Shown here: in pieces, positions 1 through 23,841 of the stretch
How positions within the stretch are numbered: position 1 is the first letter of the stretch
Layout: each line of letters opens with the position of its first letter
Source: Lucifuga dentata
Lineage: Eukaryota; Chordata; Actinopteri; Ophidiiformes; Bythitidae
Direction of reading: 5' to 3'
Assembly: GCA_014773175.1 (NCBI GenBank)
Contig: VXCM01000297.1
Span: 124,001 to 188,000, forward strand
DNA length: 64,000 nucleotides
Made by a program: the position numbers and the translations under genes
The notes under the pieces: model-generated
What the model saw: the letters and a program-made list of their open reading frames with translations, nothing else
Told to the model about the DNA's origin: nothing
Database searches by the model: none

Positions 1-1092
1 TGTTTTGAAGTGGTGAAACATTGAGGAGTGAATCTTCAACACTTATATCTTAATGTAAGACTAGATTTATTTTTTTGTGAATCTGAGTTTGTTTTATTTT
101 TCTTTGAATTTATATACAAAAGGAATATATGTTATTTTAATGTTTGTGTTGCATTTATGAAGGGACTAGGTATTTGCCCATGAAGATGGTTGTTTGAGAG
201 TGATGGGTTGGCGGAGTGATTTTGAGAGAGAGAGAGAGGGAGAGGGAGAGTAACGGGGGAAGCGGAACGGAAGATTGTGAGGTAGAAGTGACGGGCTGAG
301 AAAAATAATAAAAAAATAACTAAAACAGGAGAAATCGTCCCTGTGCTGTACTTGACACACAACCCGAAGAGTAAGTGACTGAGAGGAATATCTCAGTATT
401 ACATTAATAAGTAGTTACTCGTATAGCTTTTGCACATGTTAAGTGTAGATATAGATATAGATCAATATAGTGAGCAAAATTTGTGAAATTGTTAGCAACA
501 CTGTTGAAGTCTTCAATGAATGAAGCTTGTATCCTCAGATTTACTGTATGCTTTTTATTTTATAAACTTCAAATTATTTTCAAGACAAGGATTTTTTTTT
601 TTTTTTATCCTACTAGGTCGCCAGTATACAAGAAGTAATGTAATGACTGCTCATTGTGGCACATTGTGTATACAGTACTGTAGACAAAATATCACAGTCA
701 TATAACCTGTAAGTTTTGAAATGTGGCTGAGACCAAATACTTTGTTAATGTCATTTATTACTGTCAAATGATCATTATTATCACTTCACTGTCAAATTCT
801 GGATTTTGTTGATTTTAATTACTGATATTTGCACATTACTGTATTTAAGCTGAGAAGTCTTGCCTTAAGTGTTTTTTGTAAAGAATAAAGATGTTAATAT
901 TGGGGGAAAAAACAGTTTGAACTTTGAAAGAACTTGAAATTGTTTTAGTATTTTTCACTTTATCTAACAAAAAAAGGATTAAATTACATAATAAAGACCT
1001 CAAAGGGATGCTTTGCCATCTGATGAATGAAATGTGTATGGCTGATAATAATGTTAAATATGAGTGATGTAACATCACCTCTTTGTTCTCAG
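1..1092 (+). other. Intron of tsfm, no other feature seen
   Basis: AT-rich sequence upstream of the tsfm acceptor. It holds a short GA-rich tract on the minus strand near 222-250 and a T-run near 593-606. The short ORFs here show no protein similarity that I recognise. It is called intron only because the exon at 1093 opens with a splice acceptor and lacks the N-terminal part of EF-Ts. Confidence 0.6.
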
Positions 1093-1487
1093 GTCGTCTT
1101 GGTGAGAACATGTCAGTGAAGCGGGCAGTGACAGTGGGTGTCCCTGCTGAGTGGCACATTGGCTCCTATGTACATGGTGGCGTGACTGGCCAGTCTGAGG
1201 TGGGCATGGGTCGGTATGGTGCCCTGGTCATATTCCAGGGTGGGAATGAGGGAGCACAGGAGGCTTTAGGGCGCAAGCTGGGACAGCATATAGTAGGTGA
1301 GGCGCCTTTGACCCTGGGTAACATGGATGACCTGCCTTGCGGTGACAGTGAGACACGCCTGCTGCCTCAGACCTTCCTAGTAGACCCCAGCAGAACAGTG
1401 GCACAGTTCCTCAGGGGTCAACAGGCTTGCGTGCTGGACTTTGTCCGATTTCAGCGTGGGGAGACAGCCAGTGAAGGAGCAGAATGA
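1093..1487 (+). CDS. tsfm: Terminal exon of mitochondrial elongation factor Ts (EF-Tsmt)
   Basis: This exon encodes about 131 C-terminal residues of EF-Ts, the mitochondrial matrix factor that exchanges GDP for GTP on EF-Tu during mitochondrial translation. A splice acceptor (ttctcag) ends at 1092, and the first two exon bases complete a codon begun in an exon outside the window. The peptide contains a stretch like GVPAEWHIGSYVHGG followed by GRYGALVIFQ, typical of the second core subdomain of metazoan EF-Ts. It ends with a LPQTFLVDPSRTVAQFL and VLDFVRFQRGE tail, which resembles the vertebrate C-terminus as I recall it. TGA is at 1485-1487. Only this exon is present; positions 1-1092 show no other exon and are read as intron. 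The ORF could be opened slightly upstream of 1093, but the acceptor fixes the exon start. I am confident of the family and fairly confident of orthology. Confidence 0.88.
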
Positions 1488-1680
1488 AAGGAGGGAAGTC
1501 TTTAATCTTTAAAATATGTTTTTATTTCTAATGAAGATGAAATGAAACAAACAATTCATTCTTGGTAATTCAGTGGCATCATGAATTTGCAATAGAGAGC
1601 TGTTACTTAGGCCTACCCATGCATTCATATTGTGTGATGAAATGAACAATCCAACAATAAAATGTGTTTTTCTGTACATT
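1488..1680 (+). terminator. tsfm 3' UTR with poly(A) signal
   Basis: A canonical AATAAA lies at 1656-1661, about 170 bases after the tsfm stop codon. Cleavage is expected some 10-30 bases later. The exact cleavage position cannot be seen. Confidence 0.7.
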
Positions 1681-1799
1681 TTAGTCAAACTTGTTCATTT
1701 GGAGTAGACCGATGTGTTTCTTATATAGTATAATACTGTAGAATACTATGACTATACATAGCATTTCTTACGATCCGTGTTTTGTAGCTGTTTTCACAT

Positions 1800-1954
1800 A
1801 CATACTTAGGGTAAAATCCAAGTATGTGATTGGCTGTTCCCGCACAGTTCGTGACGTCATCAAGGAACTGAGGCTAGTTAGCTAGCTGTCTTTACAGGTC
1901 GGTAAAAGCGAACAGTCGCCTGTTTGTGTGTCATCTAACCAGCAAACACAGAAC
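1800..1954 (+). promoter_or_regulatory. myl6 promoter and 5' UTR
   Basis: Only about 275 bases separate the tsfm stop-proximal poly(A) signal from the myl6 start. The gap holds an inverted CCAAT box (ATTGG at 1829-1833) and a perfect palindromic cAMP response element, TGACGTCA, at 1852-1859. The region before the ATG at 1955 is the likely 5' UTR, with the transcription start probably a little downstream of the CRE. The motifs are seen directly; promoter activity is inferred. Confidence 0.6.
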
Positions 1955-4900
1955 ATGGTAAGGAAATATGGTGTTACAGTACATTCTGGTGTCTGTTAGA
2001 TTCATGTTATATTAATCGTCATCGTTCTTCATTCGAAGATTTTGAAAAAAATCTAACCTTGCTAGTTGCTTTAGCTGTGTTAGCCTTAATCCTTATTCTA
2101 CCCTAGCTAGCTTTAACTGTTAGCCATATCTCGGTGTTTGCTAAATTGTCGAGTTAATTGTAGATGTGCACTAACATAAAGCATCTGAAAATCAAACTAA
2201 TACGAGTGTCTTATTTTCCGTCCGCCGCATCTCCTCTGTACATTAACCCTGCTTCAACCAGTGTGACTTCACAGAGGACCAGCTCATGGGTGAGTTCATA
2301 TCAGTTTTCTAAGAGGGATTGAGTTTTTAAGGTTAATTTAAATGAATTTCACGACAAAAATCCGCTAAGGTGCGCATAATGACGCTCATTCATAATCAGC
2401 TTGATGAACTGGTTGCTCTGACCCTGTAGCTGGACTGTTTCTGCAGAACAGTGGATCCATCAGGTAAACTTTATGAACTGAGAACGTTTCACTAACCTAA
2501 AAAAGCATGTGTGTGTGTTTTCGCACGCTGGCTCTTCACATAGTTCATATCGTGATATCAATGATGTAAAAGCTGGGCTTGTTAGATAATGAAGTGTAGA
2601 TTGTTGTGGGTGTTGGCGTTTAAGTTGAGGGAAAGGTGTGGCACAAAATGATTCCTGCAACGTCAACGAGCTTATTTGTTCCTGGTATTCGCTAAAACAA
2701 CAACGGAGAGCAAAGCTGATGCAGGACACCTGATGTTGTGTTTCACATGACAGAAATCTTTGTAGGAGTTGAGATTTATTGATTTTTAAGAAAGGTGGTT
2801 TCTTTCGGAGCCTCCCGCTCGCTTTTCACGCCAAATGAAGGCGGCGAGCTGTAGTTGCAGCTACCTGCCGCTAGGTGAGGAGCTGCACATTACATCCACA
2901 TTCGACAACATGGACAGATGTATTAGAGTGTGTTTTCTTGTTTCTTTTCAGAGGATAGGGTGTATACACTTAATGTATTTTAACAAAGCACATTAAATGT
3001 ATTTTCTTTAGGGTCTAATGAAAGTGTCGCAACTTTGCAGAGTTGCAAAATTTACCCCACAAAAAGGTGTATCAACAGATGACTGTGTCTTCTTTGGCTA
3101 TACTGTAGCTTTATATGATACATAGATGAAAAAAGACTTTTTTTTTTTTTTTTTANTTTTTTTTTTTTTTTTTAACAGCAGCAACACGTGTAACTGATGA
3201 TATTAATGGCTGCATTCCATTCAGGTGTGTCTGAGCATGCTATTTGCATGCACCAAAATGTAAAAAGAGATCATTAATGTTATTAGTTGCAGCTGTGCTT
3301 TTCCTACCATGATGACAAGTCAAGTCAAATTTATTTATAAGGCACATGTAAGACAACATGTGTTGACCAAAGTGCTGTTCAGTTGAAGGAGAAATAAAGG
3401 ATGATAAAATGTGTGAAACATTAAAACAAAACAGGGATAGAAACAGTGTACAGACAGTTAAAACATCGCAAGAAAATGAGGGATTACTTCGATTTAAAAG
3501 CCAAAGAGAAAAAGTAAGATTTTAGATGGGATTTAAAATGGTGAAGAGGCATTTCTAACATGGAGGAGTAAACTGTTCCATAATTTAGGAGCAGCACCAG
3601 CAAAGGCAGGTCATCTTTTAGCATTAAACGTGTGCTTGGGTCAGCCAGAAGCTTCAAGTTAGTTGATCTGAGTGACCTAAAGGTGGAATAGAAGCAGAGA
3701 TCTGAAATATATGATGGTGCTCGTCCATTTAGTGCTTTAAAAACAAACAAAATGATGTTAAAACCAGTTTTAATCTACCATCATTGAAATGGTATCTGGT
3801 CTGGTATGCCTGTTAATGCAGCATTGTAAGTACTGTACATGTTAAACTTTCAGAGAATGTTTAGCATGCAGCTGTAAATATGCAGAGATACTCCTACATG
3901 TATGCACTGCCAAAACAAAGTGTGCAGCAGGAAATGAAAAAAGAACTGCACGCTGCACATGCATAATTGTGCATTAAAATCACAAAGTCACGTTATTCTA
4001 AGCTGAATGTGTTGCAGACTTGTTTGCCTGTTTCTCCAAGTTTTGTGTGTGAACTTTAACTACTAACCTGATGTATTTATACTGTAGCCGTGTCTGAGAT
4101 TCACCTCTGTGTCTCCCCTACAGAGTTCAAGGAAGCTTTCCTTTTGTTTGACCGGACGGGTGAGGGGAAGATCAGCTACAGTCAGTGTGGTGATGTTATG
4201 CGGGCTCTTGGTCAGAATCCTATCAATGCTGAGGTGCTCAAAGTCCTGGGAAACCCCAAATTAGAAGGCAAGCCTCTCTGGTACACAGTCACAGGACTTA
4301 ACCAGATTCATTCAACAAACACATTACCTTGCTGGGGTTAACATTCAGGCTGGACGGGTTGGTACATAGTAACACTGCTCACTCCTGCCTCAGGGATTCA
4401 GCATGCATCCTGTTTTTTTGTTTTGGATTATTACATTAAGAGATGGAGCTTACAGATCTTTTATCAGCGATGACCAAGAAATGCTTTCTGGGGTGCACTC
4501 CCCAAAACAAGTCCTGTCCTGTTCTCTTCTGAGCTACTAAAGGAGCAGCATTTCCATGATGTGTGCGCAATGCTGACAGCAAAGGATCCAGTGTACTTGG
4601 CCTGTGGACTTAAGAATTTATCAAGCAAAAAAAGAAGGCAAAGATGGTGCAGGAGATGTCACATTACAATCAGAGCAAGAAGGAATATGGAGACTTGTGT
4701 TTATTCAGCAAATGTAAAGTTTAGACGTGTTGGCCCAAGAGGTTGGAACTGGAAATGAACCACCCCCACACTCACCGGTGATGCGATCAGCCCTGTGATA
4801 TTTGGATTAACTTCAGCCTTTTAAAAAATCGCTGTAGATTCTAATCAACACCTCTTTGACAAGTTCATGTCACAATAACATCCAGACAAATTTGTCTCAC

Positions 4901-6223
4901 TTTATTACAATTTTAGAAGAGATTCAGATAAATATGGTGTCAGCAGCATCACTCACATGTGCTGTTTGTCTTTAATTCACCTGCAGAGATGAACCACAAG
5001 ATGCTGGATTTTGAACAGTTCCTGCCCATGCTTCATGCCATAGCTAAGAACAAGGACCAAGGCTCCTTTGAGGATATTGTGGAGGGCTTGCGTGTCTTTG
5101 ACAAGGAGGGAAATGGCACCGTGATGGGAGCAGAGCTACGTCACGTCCTCACCACACTAGGTAAAGCCTCAATTACCACAAAGAGGATCGGCGGATGTGT
5201 CCGCTTAGTACCAAAGGTCTGCACCGTGTCAGATTAGGAGGGTCGTCATTAATCAGTTGTTATCATCTTTGCCTTGTCTTCCAGGTGAAAAAATGACGGA
5301 AGAGGAGGTGGAGACTCTGTTAGCAGGACATGAAGATGCCAATGGCTGCATCCACTATGAAGGTAAGAAAGGTCGTACCAGATTTTACCAGCACTGTATT
5401 GGTGTTCTCTGCAGTTTCTGGGGTCATGTGACTAACTTTTTTTCTCCTGCAGATTTCAGTCTAATTACAGTGTTTACATGACACGTGAAAAAAATCAAGT
5501 TTTTGCTTTAGTTCAAGTATCATTGAAGTTTTAATCTAATTGTAAGCTGATGAAGCGTTTGCATGCTTGAGTAAATTGATTTCATTTAATCTAGATCTCT
5601 TATTCAGACCTAGATACACAAACATTGTCTTTTCTTGCTGATTTCAATGTGATTATGCTGTTTTTGTGAGATGTTTGAAAACAATCTATTTTTTGCCTTA
5701 ATCGGTTTAGAATCAAAGCTTTAAAGTGCATATAAATGTATGGGACACATTGTGCCAGAGTATTAAAGAATGCAGTCAAGACAGAGCCTGATTTATTTAT
5801 TTATTTTTTAGAATCAAATTTCAGTCAGACACATCCTTAAAACACATTTCATGCTGTTTGTGTCAAACTCAACACAGCTGCTGGCTCTGTAGATATGCTA
5901 AGCTTCACGCTTGGTTCAAAACGTTTTTAATGTAGTTTGGCTCTTTCCAGCTCTCTGACACATTCACATTCATCCCGCATTTTTCCTGCAGCCCTTTTTT
6001 TCTGAAGTAGATCAGGACAAATGAGAGGTAGAGTTGCTGATCCTCATTCATTCCAGGGTTTGGGGCTTGGGGAAGGTCCTCGTGACTGTCACGGCTGGCT
6101 GGGACAGAGCTTTCAGCCCTGCCGGCTGATGCTGCATGTTGTGTTTGGTTTTTATCTGACACGCTGATGTTCTTCATCTCTTCTCGCCTTACAGATCTTG
6201 TCCGGATGGTGATGAGCGGTTGA
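1955..6223 (+). CDS. myl6: Myosin essential light chain 6 (non-muscle/smooth muscle)
   Basis: Encodes the alkali (essential) light chain that binds the first IQ motif of the myosin II heavy-chain lever arm in smooth and non-muscle cells. Exons: 1955-1957 (ATG alone), 2262-2289, 4124-4267, 4987-5160, 5285-5362, 6195-6223. All phases agree and give 151 residues, the length expected for MYL6 rather than the N-terminally extended MYL6B. The peptide starts MCDFTEDQL. It then has a degenerate EF-hand loop ([12 protein letters not shown]), the ELC hallmark [21 protein letters not shown], a third-hand loop [12 protein letters not shown], and the helix [12 protein letters not shown]. It ends DLVRMVMSG, like the smooth-muscle form of mammalian MYL6. 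Intron 3 uses a GC donor at 4268. Intron 2 carries a LINE fragment. A two-base change of this donor to the nearby GT at 4280 would create an immediate stop, so the GC donor is the best reading. Confidence 0.93.
3313..3775 (-). mobile_element. 5'-truncated LINE (L2-like) 3' end in myl6 intron 2
   Basis: Reading the minus strand, 3750-3484 encodes a degraded C-terminal segment of a non-LTR reverse transcriptase, with [15 protein letters not shown] followed by an SLRSTN block and a final [14 protein letters not shown] end. This layout is common in fish L2/Maui-type LINEs. The 3' tail lies at the left end, where the plus strand reads caagtcaagtcaaatttatt near 3317-3338. No intact domain remains. 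The fragment is antisense to myl6. Confidence 0.75.
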
Positions 6224-6680
6224 GGATTTCAAGAACACACTTCCAGCTTTAATTTTATTCCTAAATATTTTTGTATTCTTTTGTCGTCCCACCTAGGTCA
6301 CCCTGCCCTCAACGGTTTATGTTTTGTTCTTTTGAGTTTTTTATTTTGTAAGTGCATTTCTGTCTGATGTAAAGAGACTCTTTTGTCTCATTTCCAAACA
6401 ATATTCAGACACATGGAGCTACGTTGCGTCAAGTCAGTCCACTGGGCACAGTTAGCAATAATTTTAGCTTTATTTTACATATTTTCGTTTACCTTTGTGA
6501 GCCTATCATTCTTTTTGCCAACTAGCTTTCTGTTGTAGATGGATAACATGTATGGTACATTTATTGGTTGAGACTAAATGTGACACAATTTCTTTTTTCC
6601 TGAACTGGTCATAAAATATACAGCGAAACACAATGTTACATTAAATATTGCTAAATAAAAATCCTAGTTCATGATGTGTT
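6224..6680 (+). terminator. myl6 3' UTR and poly(A) signal
   Basis: About 430 bases of T-rich 3' UTR follow the stop. AATAAA lies at about 6653-6658 in gctaaataaaaatcc. Cleavage just downstream would give a 3' UTR of the usual size for this gene. Another AATAAA near 6878 is possible. Confidence 0.55.
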
Positions 6681-7880
6681 TCTTTTAGTTTATAAGTTTG
6701 TGCTGGAATTAGTTTGTAATACAACTTCTCAAGTAAAAACCGGAAGTGGTTAATCCAGGTTCTAATCAAAATTACAATTAGTCATTCATAACTCTTAGCC
6801 TGGTATGCTATGTGTAGATTTTTTTGATAACTCATACACCATGCTAGAAAGTTATACCAGTCACCCCTTTTCATGAAATAAAAAGCTTGCTATGGTTTTA
6901 ATAACAGCAAATGACAAAAAAAAAATCACAATTTTATTTTATCTCTGATCACATGTCAAATCACCTCTTTGCCTGCAGCTAACGCCATGAAAACTAAAGG
7001 TTAGACTGATATTAAAACTTCTCCCGAGTCTGTTGTTCTGGGTGACCTTATGGTCTTTCTGCTAACAACATTTGGTAAAACTAGTTCATTTTGAGCATTT
7101 TATGTTTGGACCCTGGAGCACATATGAACACAGCAATGAAACTCAGGTCTGCACCAACATAAACGGACTGAGACCACCTAGATCAATCAATCTATTCATA
7201 GATTGATTGATCTAGAACCGGAGAGGGTTGCGGTAGTTGTGTGTAGTTAAAGCTTAACTACAATTGTGGTAAAGTTTGTTTTACTAACAATGTACTAATG
7301 TGCGGATTGTATATATTGTGCTCAAACATGCAAAATCATCGGTATGGTCCTCTAAACTTTACCCCAGTTAAATTACTCCTTTGATTAGATTTAACAATTA
7401 AAACAGATGCTATCATATCATATTAGAATGAGAATAAGCATGAACAAACTGCAGTTCCTAGCCATTTCACAAACTAACAGATTGATTTTGGCGACTGAAT
7501 GACCTTTCACCTTGCACCATCATCAGATGAAACTTTGCCCGCCCTGATGTAACTATTCTGATATGAGCCCAGTACATTATTGGCTAAAGGTAATGTGCAT
7601 TAACTAGCATTATTTTGTCATTTACTCTGGTGAATATCGGATAACCGGGGAGATTTTCAGCCCTGGTGGATGTTAGAGAAGTGGGTGTATAACAGGAGAT
7701 CATAAGCCAAGAAAGTATTGATTGACGTAATATTCCTTCCATATCTACTCCTGAAGTGCCCTTGAGCAAGGAACTTTATTCAAAATTGTTCAGGTTGCAT
7801 CAGATAAGACTTTATACCAGCCAACTATGTAAATACAGTAGTTAAGTGTTCTGGTCTGACAGAACAAAGAATTCTACACA
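6681..7880. other. Convergent intergenic gap between myl6 and smarcc2
   Basis: This is the tail-to-tail space between the two transcription units. It contains a perfect 16-bp hairpin (7178-7193 with 7200-7215) and, at about 7316-7355, one end of the TTAA-flanked foldback element family found elsewhere in the window (caaacatgcaaaat ... ggtatggtcctctaa). No protein-coding signal is seen. Confidence 0.55.
7178..7215. repeat. Perfect 16-bp inverted repeat (hairpin)
   Basis: ctagatcaatcaatct at 7178-7193 is exactly complementary to 7200-7215, with a six-base loop. The surrounding words (gactgagaccacct) recur near 34345, so it probably belongs to a dispersed DNA element rather than being a functional terminator. 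Confidence 0.7.
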
Positions 7881-10023
7881 ACTCCTCTTCACATCTTTAT
7901 TTTTTATTTTTTCCCAACGTTTTGTAAGTAAAATCTGAACATCTTTTTTTGTTTTGCCATTCAGTACAAACTGCCAGAGTAACTGTCAGCATTAACGTGA
8001 TGATTTACTGAGGAAAAATCCATTTCTACTGTAATAATCAATGAAACTGCTGCTACCTTCAGCATAGTGAAAAACATACAGAAACTGAACAGACACATTT
8101 CATATCACAAAATCCACACAATGTAGTAATAACACAGATAAAAGAAGTCCATTTATGCTCACAGCTGTGGTGAGTTTCCATTACTGGCTAGACGATAGCT
8201 GTAAAGTTTCATCATCGGACCGAGTTATACTCTAGGACACCGACATGATGTGCTGAGTGCAGAATGAAGTACTTTCAAATCAGAACATTAGTTATCATAA
8301 TTCTTCAGTCCTTGTGAACAACAAAACAAATGGCACTTGAAAAAGAAAGTGAACGATATATGATTTAATGGCATGCGCTCGCTCACTCACACACACACAC
8401 ACATAGATGCTCACAATCACTTCTCAGACATACTGTAACTCAGACTCATCCACAACAGCGAGAGGGTAAATATAGGCTACAGAGGTAATAAGATGTACTT
8501 ACAATGTAGACATCAAAGAAAGAAGATGGAAAAATTGACATGTAAAAAAATATAGAAATTGACAGGCTTAAAAAGTGAGGATATAGTTGCCGATATTAAG
8601 GACACAAGTCAACATTGCAGCTGTTTAAGGTGCGAGCTCCTTTGACTTTAACACTTTTGTCTGTAACTTCAAATGCACCAGAAAAAAAAAAGCTGCAAAA
8701 AATCTTTTAATTTCCCAAGCAACCACTTGTGGATGTACCCGATAAAACTCACCGAGTGAATTTAAGATCAACATGATTATAAAAACATTTTGGTTTAGCA
8801 ATTAACAAAAATTCATATTATGAATAAACACTTCTGTGGTCACTGATAGAATGATTATTACCAGAACATTTCAGTCATTGCTTTTGAACAATATTGTACT
8901 ACATTCTTCACAAAATGACAACCTGGATTCTGACGTTAATTCTTTAAGTGCATTGATCAGTTTGTTGAAAATGGAGTTTATTACGGGAGGAAAGTAAACT
9001 ATTAAAAAAAGTCCTTCCAGGACAAAGACTTGACCAATGTGGATCCCCAGTGCTGCTGGAGGACTTACATTGTTAATACTAATAGCTTCCATACTGCCAG
9101 TACAGGACAACAAAATGTTTGTTTGTAACAGACTTTCAAGTTTACAGTACATATTCTCAAACCGTATTAATACCACCTTAATGTCATTTTAAGTGGGACT
9201 CTGATTTGACTATTTTCATTCATGTCAGACATTTTTGTAGAGTGAGACACTGGCTAAAGACATGCAACCTTCAGGTCAGACCCTGTAGCGTGACCGCTGT
9301 CCATGTAATACTGATTAGAAATAGAGAGGAAAAAGCAACATTTCCAATCCAATTTTGAGTACACTTTGAGTGTTTTAGAAGAATTTAAGACAACAAAGGG
9401 GCATTAAGTGCTAAAGTTCAATTCCATGGATGCTTCAAGTCTTTGAATGAGACTTAGGGAAACATATTAAAAGTGCATTTTTCTTACATATATTTTAGTT
9501 GGTACCTACAAGGGAGGAACTCTGGAAAGATTAGAAGCACATGACTTCACAAGTTGCGATAAAATGTTGCAGAAAATGAATGCAACATGTTTGAAAACAC
9601 TGAAAATACAAGATGAATCTTTTGCTTTTTCTTCATCTGCGTCAGATTATTGGTAAGACCCTCTTAGTTTAGCAGAGCTCTGGTGCCAAAGTTAAAGTCA
9701 TGTAGTCAGATGTTTCCGTCAAAGTACAGTATGAAGGGGATTTCTGAATGAAAATCAGCATTCTTCATTGGCATTTTCATATACAGATTTAATTGGAAGG
9801 GACTTTTTTTCCTTCAACAGATCGTTAAAGTGGCCTGATTCAGATTCACTCATCTTTTTTTTTTCTCACATCAGTTGTCCTGTTGGACAAAAAAAAAAAA
9901 AACTGAAAATGTAAAATGTGTTCACTTCCTTCGGTTCATGACTTCTTCATTTCAGATGAAACAGGCAGGATTCAAAGTGGTCAGTCATTCAGATTCCAAT
10001 GCAATTATTTCTTTCTCCACCTC
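7880..10023 (-). terminator. smarcc2 3' UTR and poly(A) signal
   Basis: The minus-strand transcript continues about 2.1 kb past the stop at 10024. The first strong poly(A) hexamer I see near the end of the interval is at 7896-7901 (TTTATT on the plus strand). The region contains no coding signal; one 101-codon open frame at 8871-9176 has no recognisable similarity. The 3' limit is inferred from the hexamer only. Confidence 0.45.
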
Positions 10024-21585
<11,562 letters not shown>

Positions 21586-21889
21586 CTTTGCCTGCAGACA
21601 ACTAGTCGTCGTCCAATGCCCCCTAGCGCCAACAAGACAGCATTACAACTGTTGGCCATCACAAGAATTGTAGTAACAAATGATGTCCAGCAGGTGGAGC
21701 AGTTGTGCAGAGAATATGTTCAAACTAAGTTGTTCTTCCATAATGTGAGTGATTTGAAGGAAGAGAGGTGTGTGGGTGCTATTTCAGGGTTAGGAGCCAC
21801 AAACAAGAAAAGGCAGAAAAAGTCAGAGCAGGATGCGTGGATCAGCATCAGTGTGTCACAAAAATGTGTTAACTGCACCGGATAGGTTG

Positions 21890-23774
21890 ATTCAACAAAC
21901 GTGATGTAATAACATGTGTGACACAGCAATAATGTTCTCTATGTGACCACCGAAAACTGATTCTGCAAAAATATTCAGAGCTGCTACAGATGTGCACACA
22001 CGCATTCAATCAGATTTTGTGCCATGTTTCTGTAAGTGAATAGAGTCTGACGTCAGTGGGTGAATATTATCACCCAATATTGACTTAACACAGATATCAG
22101 TGCTGGACAGATATGTAAAAAAACATATTGGACATCATACAGGAAACCTTTTATGAAAATTAGAACACATTTTCTTAAATTAAAAATCTTTTCTTGTTTT
22201 GTATTTTAACACCTATTATAGTATTTTAATCTAAATAAGTAAAACCTTAGTTATTTTTAGGATTTTAAATAATCAAAACAGTGCACTTAAAATTTATAAA
22301 GTGAATGACAACAGGCCTTTTCTCAAAAAGATCTGTCTGATTCTATAGGGGCTTATGTACAAATTTTATGTTGTTTTCTGCTGTAAGATAATGAGCCACA
22401 TCAACAATGTATCTTCTATCTATTCTGTGTCTATCAAATAATTAAAGAGCTCTTCCTTTGATTTAAGCCCTGATCTATAAAGATGATGTCTTTAAAACAT
22501 ACTGAGTTTGTTTCACATGTTCATACACACATTTTTGATAAGAATTCCCACTATATCTTGTCTACTTGGATTCTTTCAGGACAGTCAGGGTGTGACAGCA
22601 GGAAAGCTGTGAGAAAGCTGTGAGAAAAGTGATGGCAGGGATGGATACCTGGTGTCCATTCCTTACAAATCCTAGTTTAACTCCTGGTCATACCAGTCTT
22701 AAGACAGTTATTACCATTTCAGCAATTCTTCCTGGAGAAATCTTTAAGTTTTTTTTTTTTTTTTTTTTNTTTTTTTTTTTTTTTTTTCAGACAGGTAGAA
22801 GATACAGTCAACATGTGAGGAAAAAAGAAGTTTTCAATTGCCATTTTAAAATGGCATTTTTCCCAAAAGGGAAGGTGTTATCCCCAATGTGCACATCACT
22901 GTTTCTAGAATCAAGTTCAAGTGTCAAGATATTGTTTTGTTCTGTTTTTTGTTTTTGTTTGTTTTATCTGTGTCATTTTTTTCTTGCCTTTGTGTCATGC
23001 TTTGGTACCTCAGTCTGTATCCCTGCCTTTGTTTTTTTTAGTCAACCTAGTTTGATTTCGTACCTGCCTTTTGTTCTTCTATACATGGTTTACAGTGGGC
23101 TATTAATACACTCATTATAAATATCCTGACTGTGTTAATTTGTATTTGCTTCCAACAGTGGTAGCCATCTTGCAACTTTTTTTTTTTTTTTTTAATCTTA
23201 TATTGGATGTAGTTTCAAAAGTGCTAATTGGATAAATTCCAATTTATCCAAGAAATTAAAGAAAAGTCAGGCTTATTCACGTTCATAGACGTAATTACCA
23301 CATGTAATTCATTTTTGAATTTCTATCATACATTTTGAAGGATGTCACAGCAGAATCATGCAGAAAATACAATATATGTCAAATTTACACCACAGTAAAA
23401 TACACTGAAAAAAAAATACCAGATTGCAATGTTTTACTGTGCATATTATTGTGCACCAAACAATTTCACAGGTCAATAGGAAATATACAGTATACTGTCA
23501 TCTTGAATTCTGTTCATTTCTGTTAAATATTAACTCATAAAAACGTCTGTTATGTGATGCATAAATTCATCATTAGGAGCTAAAGCTCTTATTCTATGGT
23601 AAAAGTAGAATAAATGCAAACTTTTATTTTAAAAAAGTTATGTAAGTGAATTTTAGCAGACATGAAAGCAGAAAAACAGAGAGCTGAGAAAAATATAGAC
23701 GTCAGACTGTTGTGATCCCTCTGACCTTTTTACTGGTCCTCATTTAGTCAGAATCTTAAACTAACCTTCATTAA

Positions 23775-23841
<67 letters not shown>

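Noticed and set aside
845..1159. Minus-strand ORF of 104 codons overlapping the tsfm exon
   Set aside because: It is antisense to a well-supported exon and has no recognisable motif.
4090..4123. Upstream ATG in frame with myl6 exon 3
   Set aside because: The acceptor at 4122-4123 and the separate first two exons (MCDFTEDQL) explain the true start; the ATG at 4090 is intronic.
22620..23120. 166-codon ORF spanning an N at 22769
   Set aside because: It runs through poly-T on both sides of the N (poly-Phe) and is hydrophobic low complexity with no known domain.
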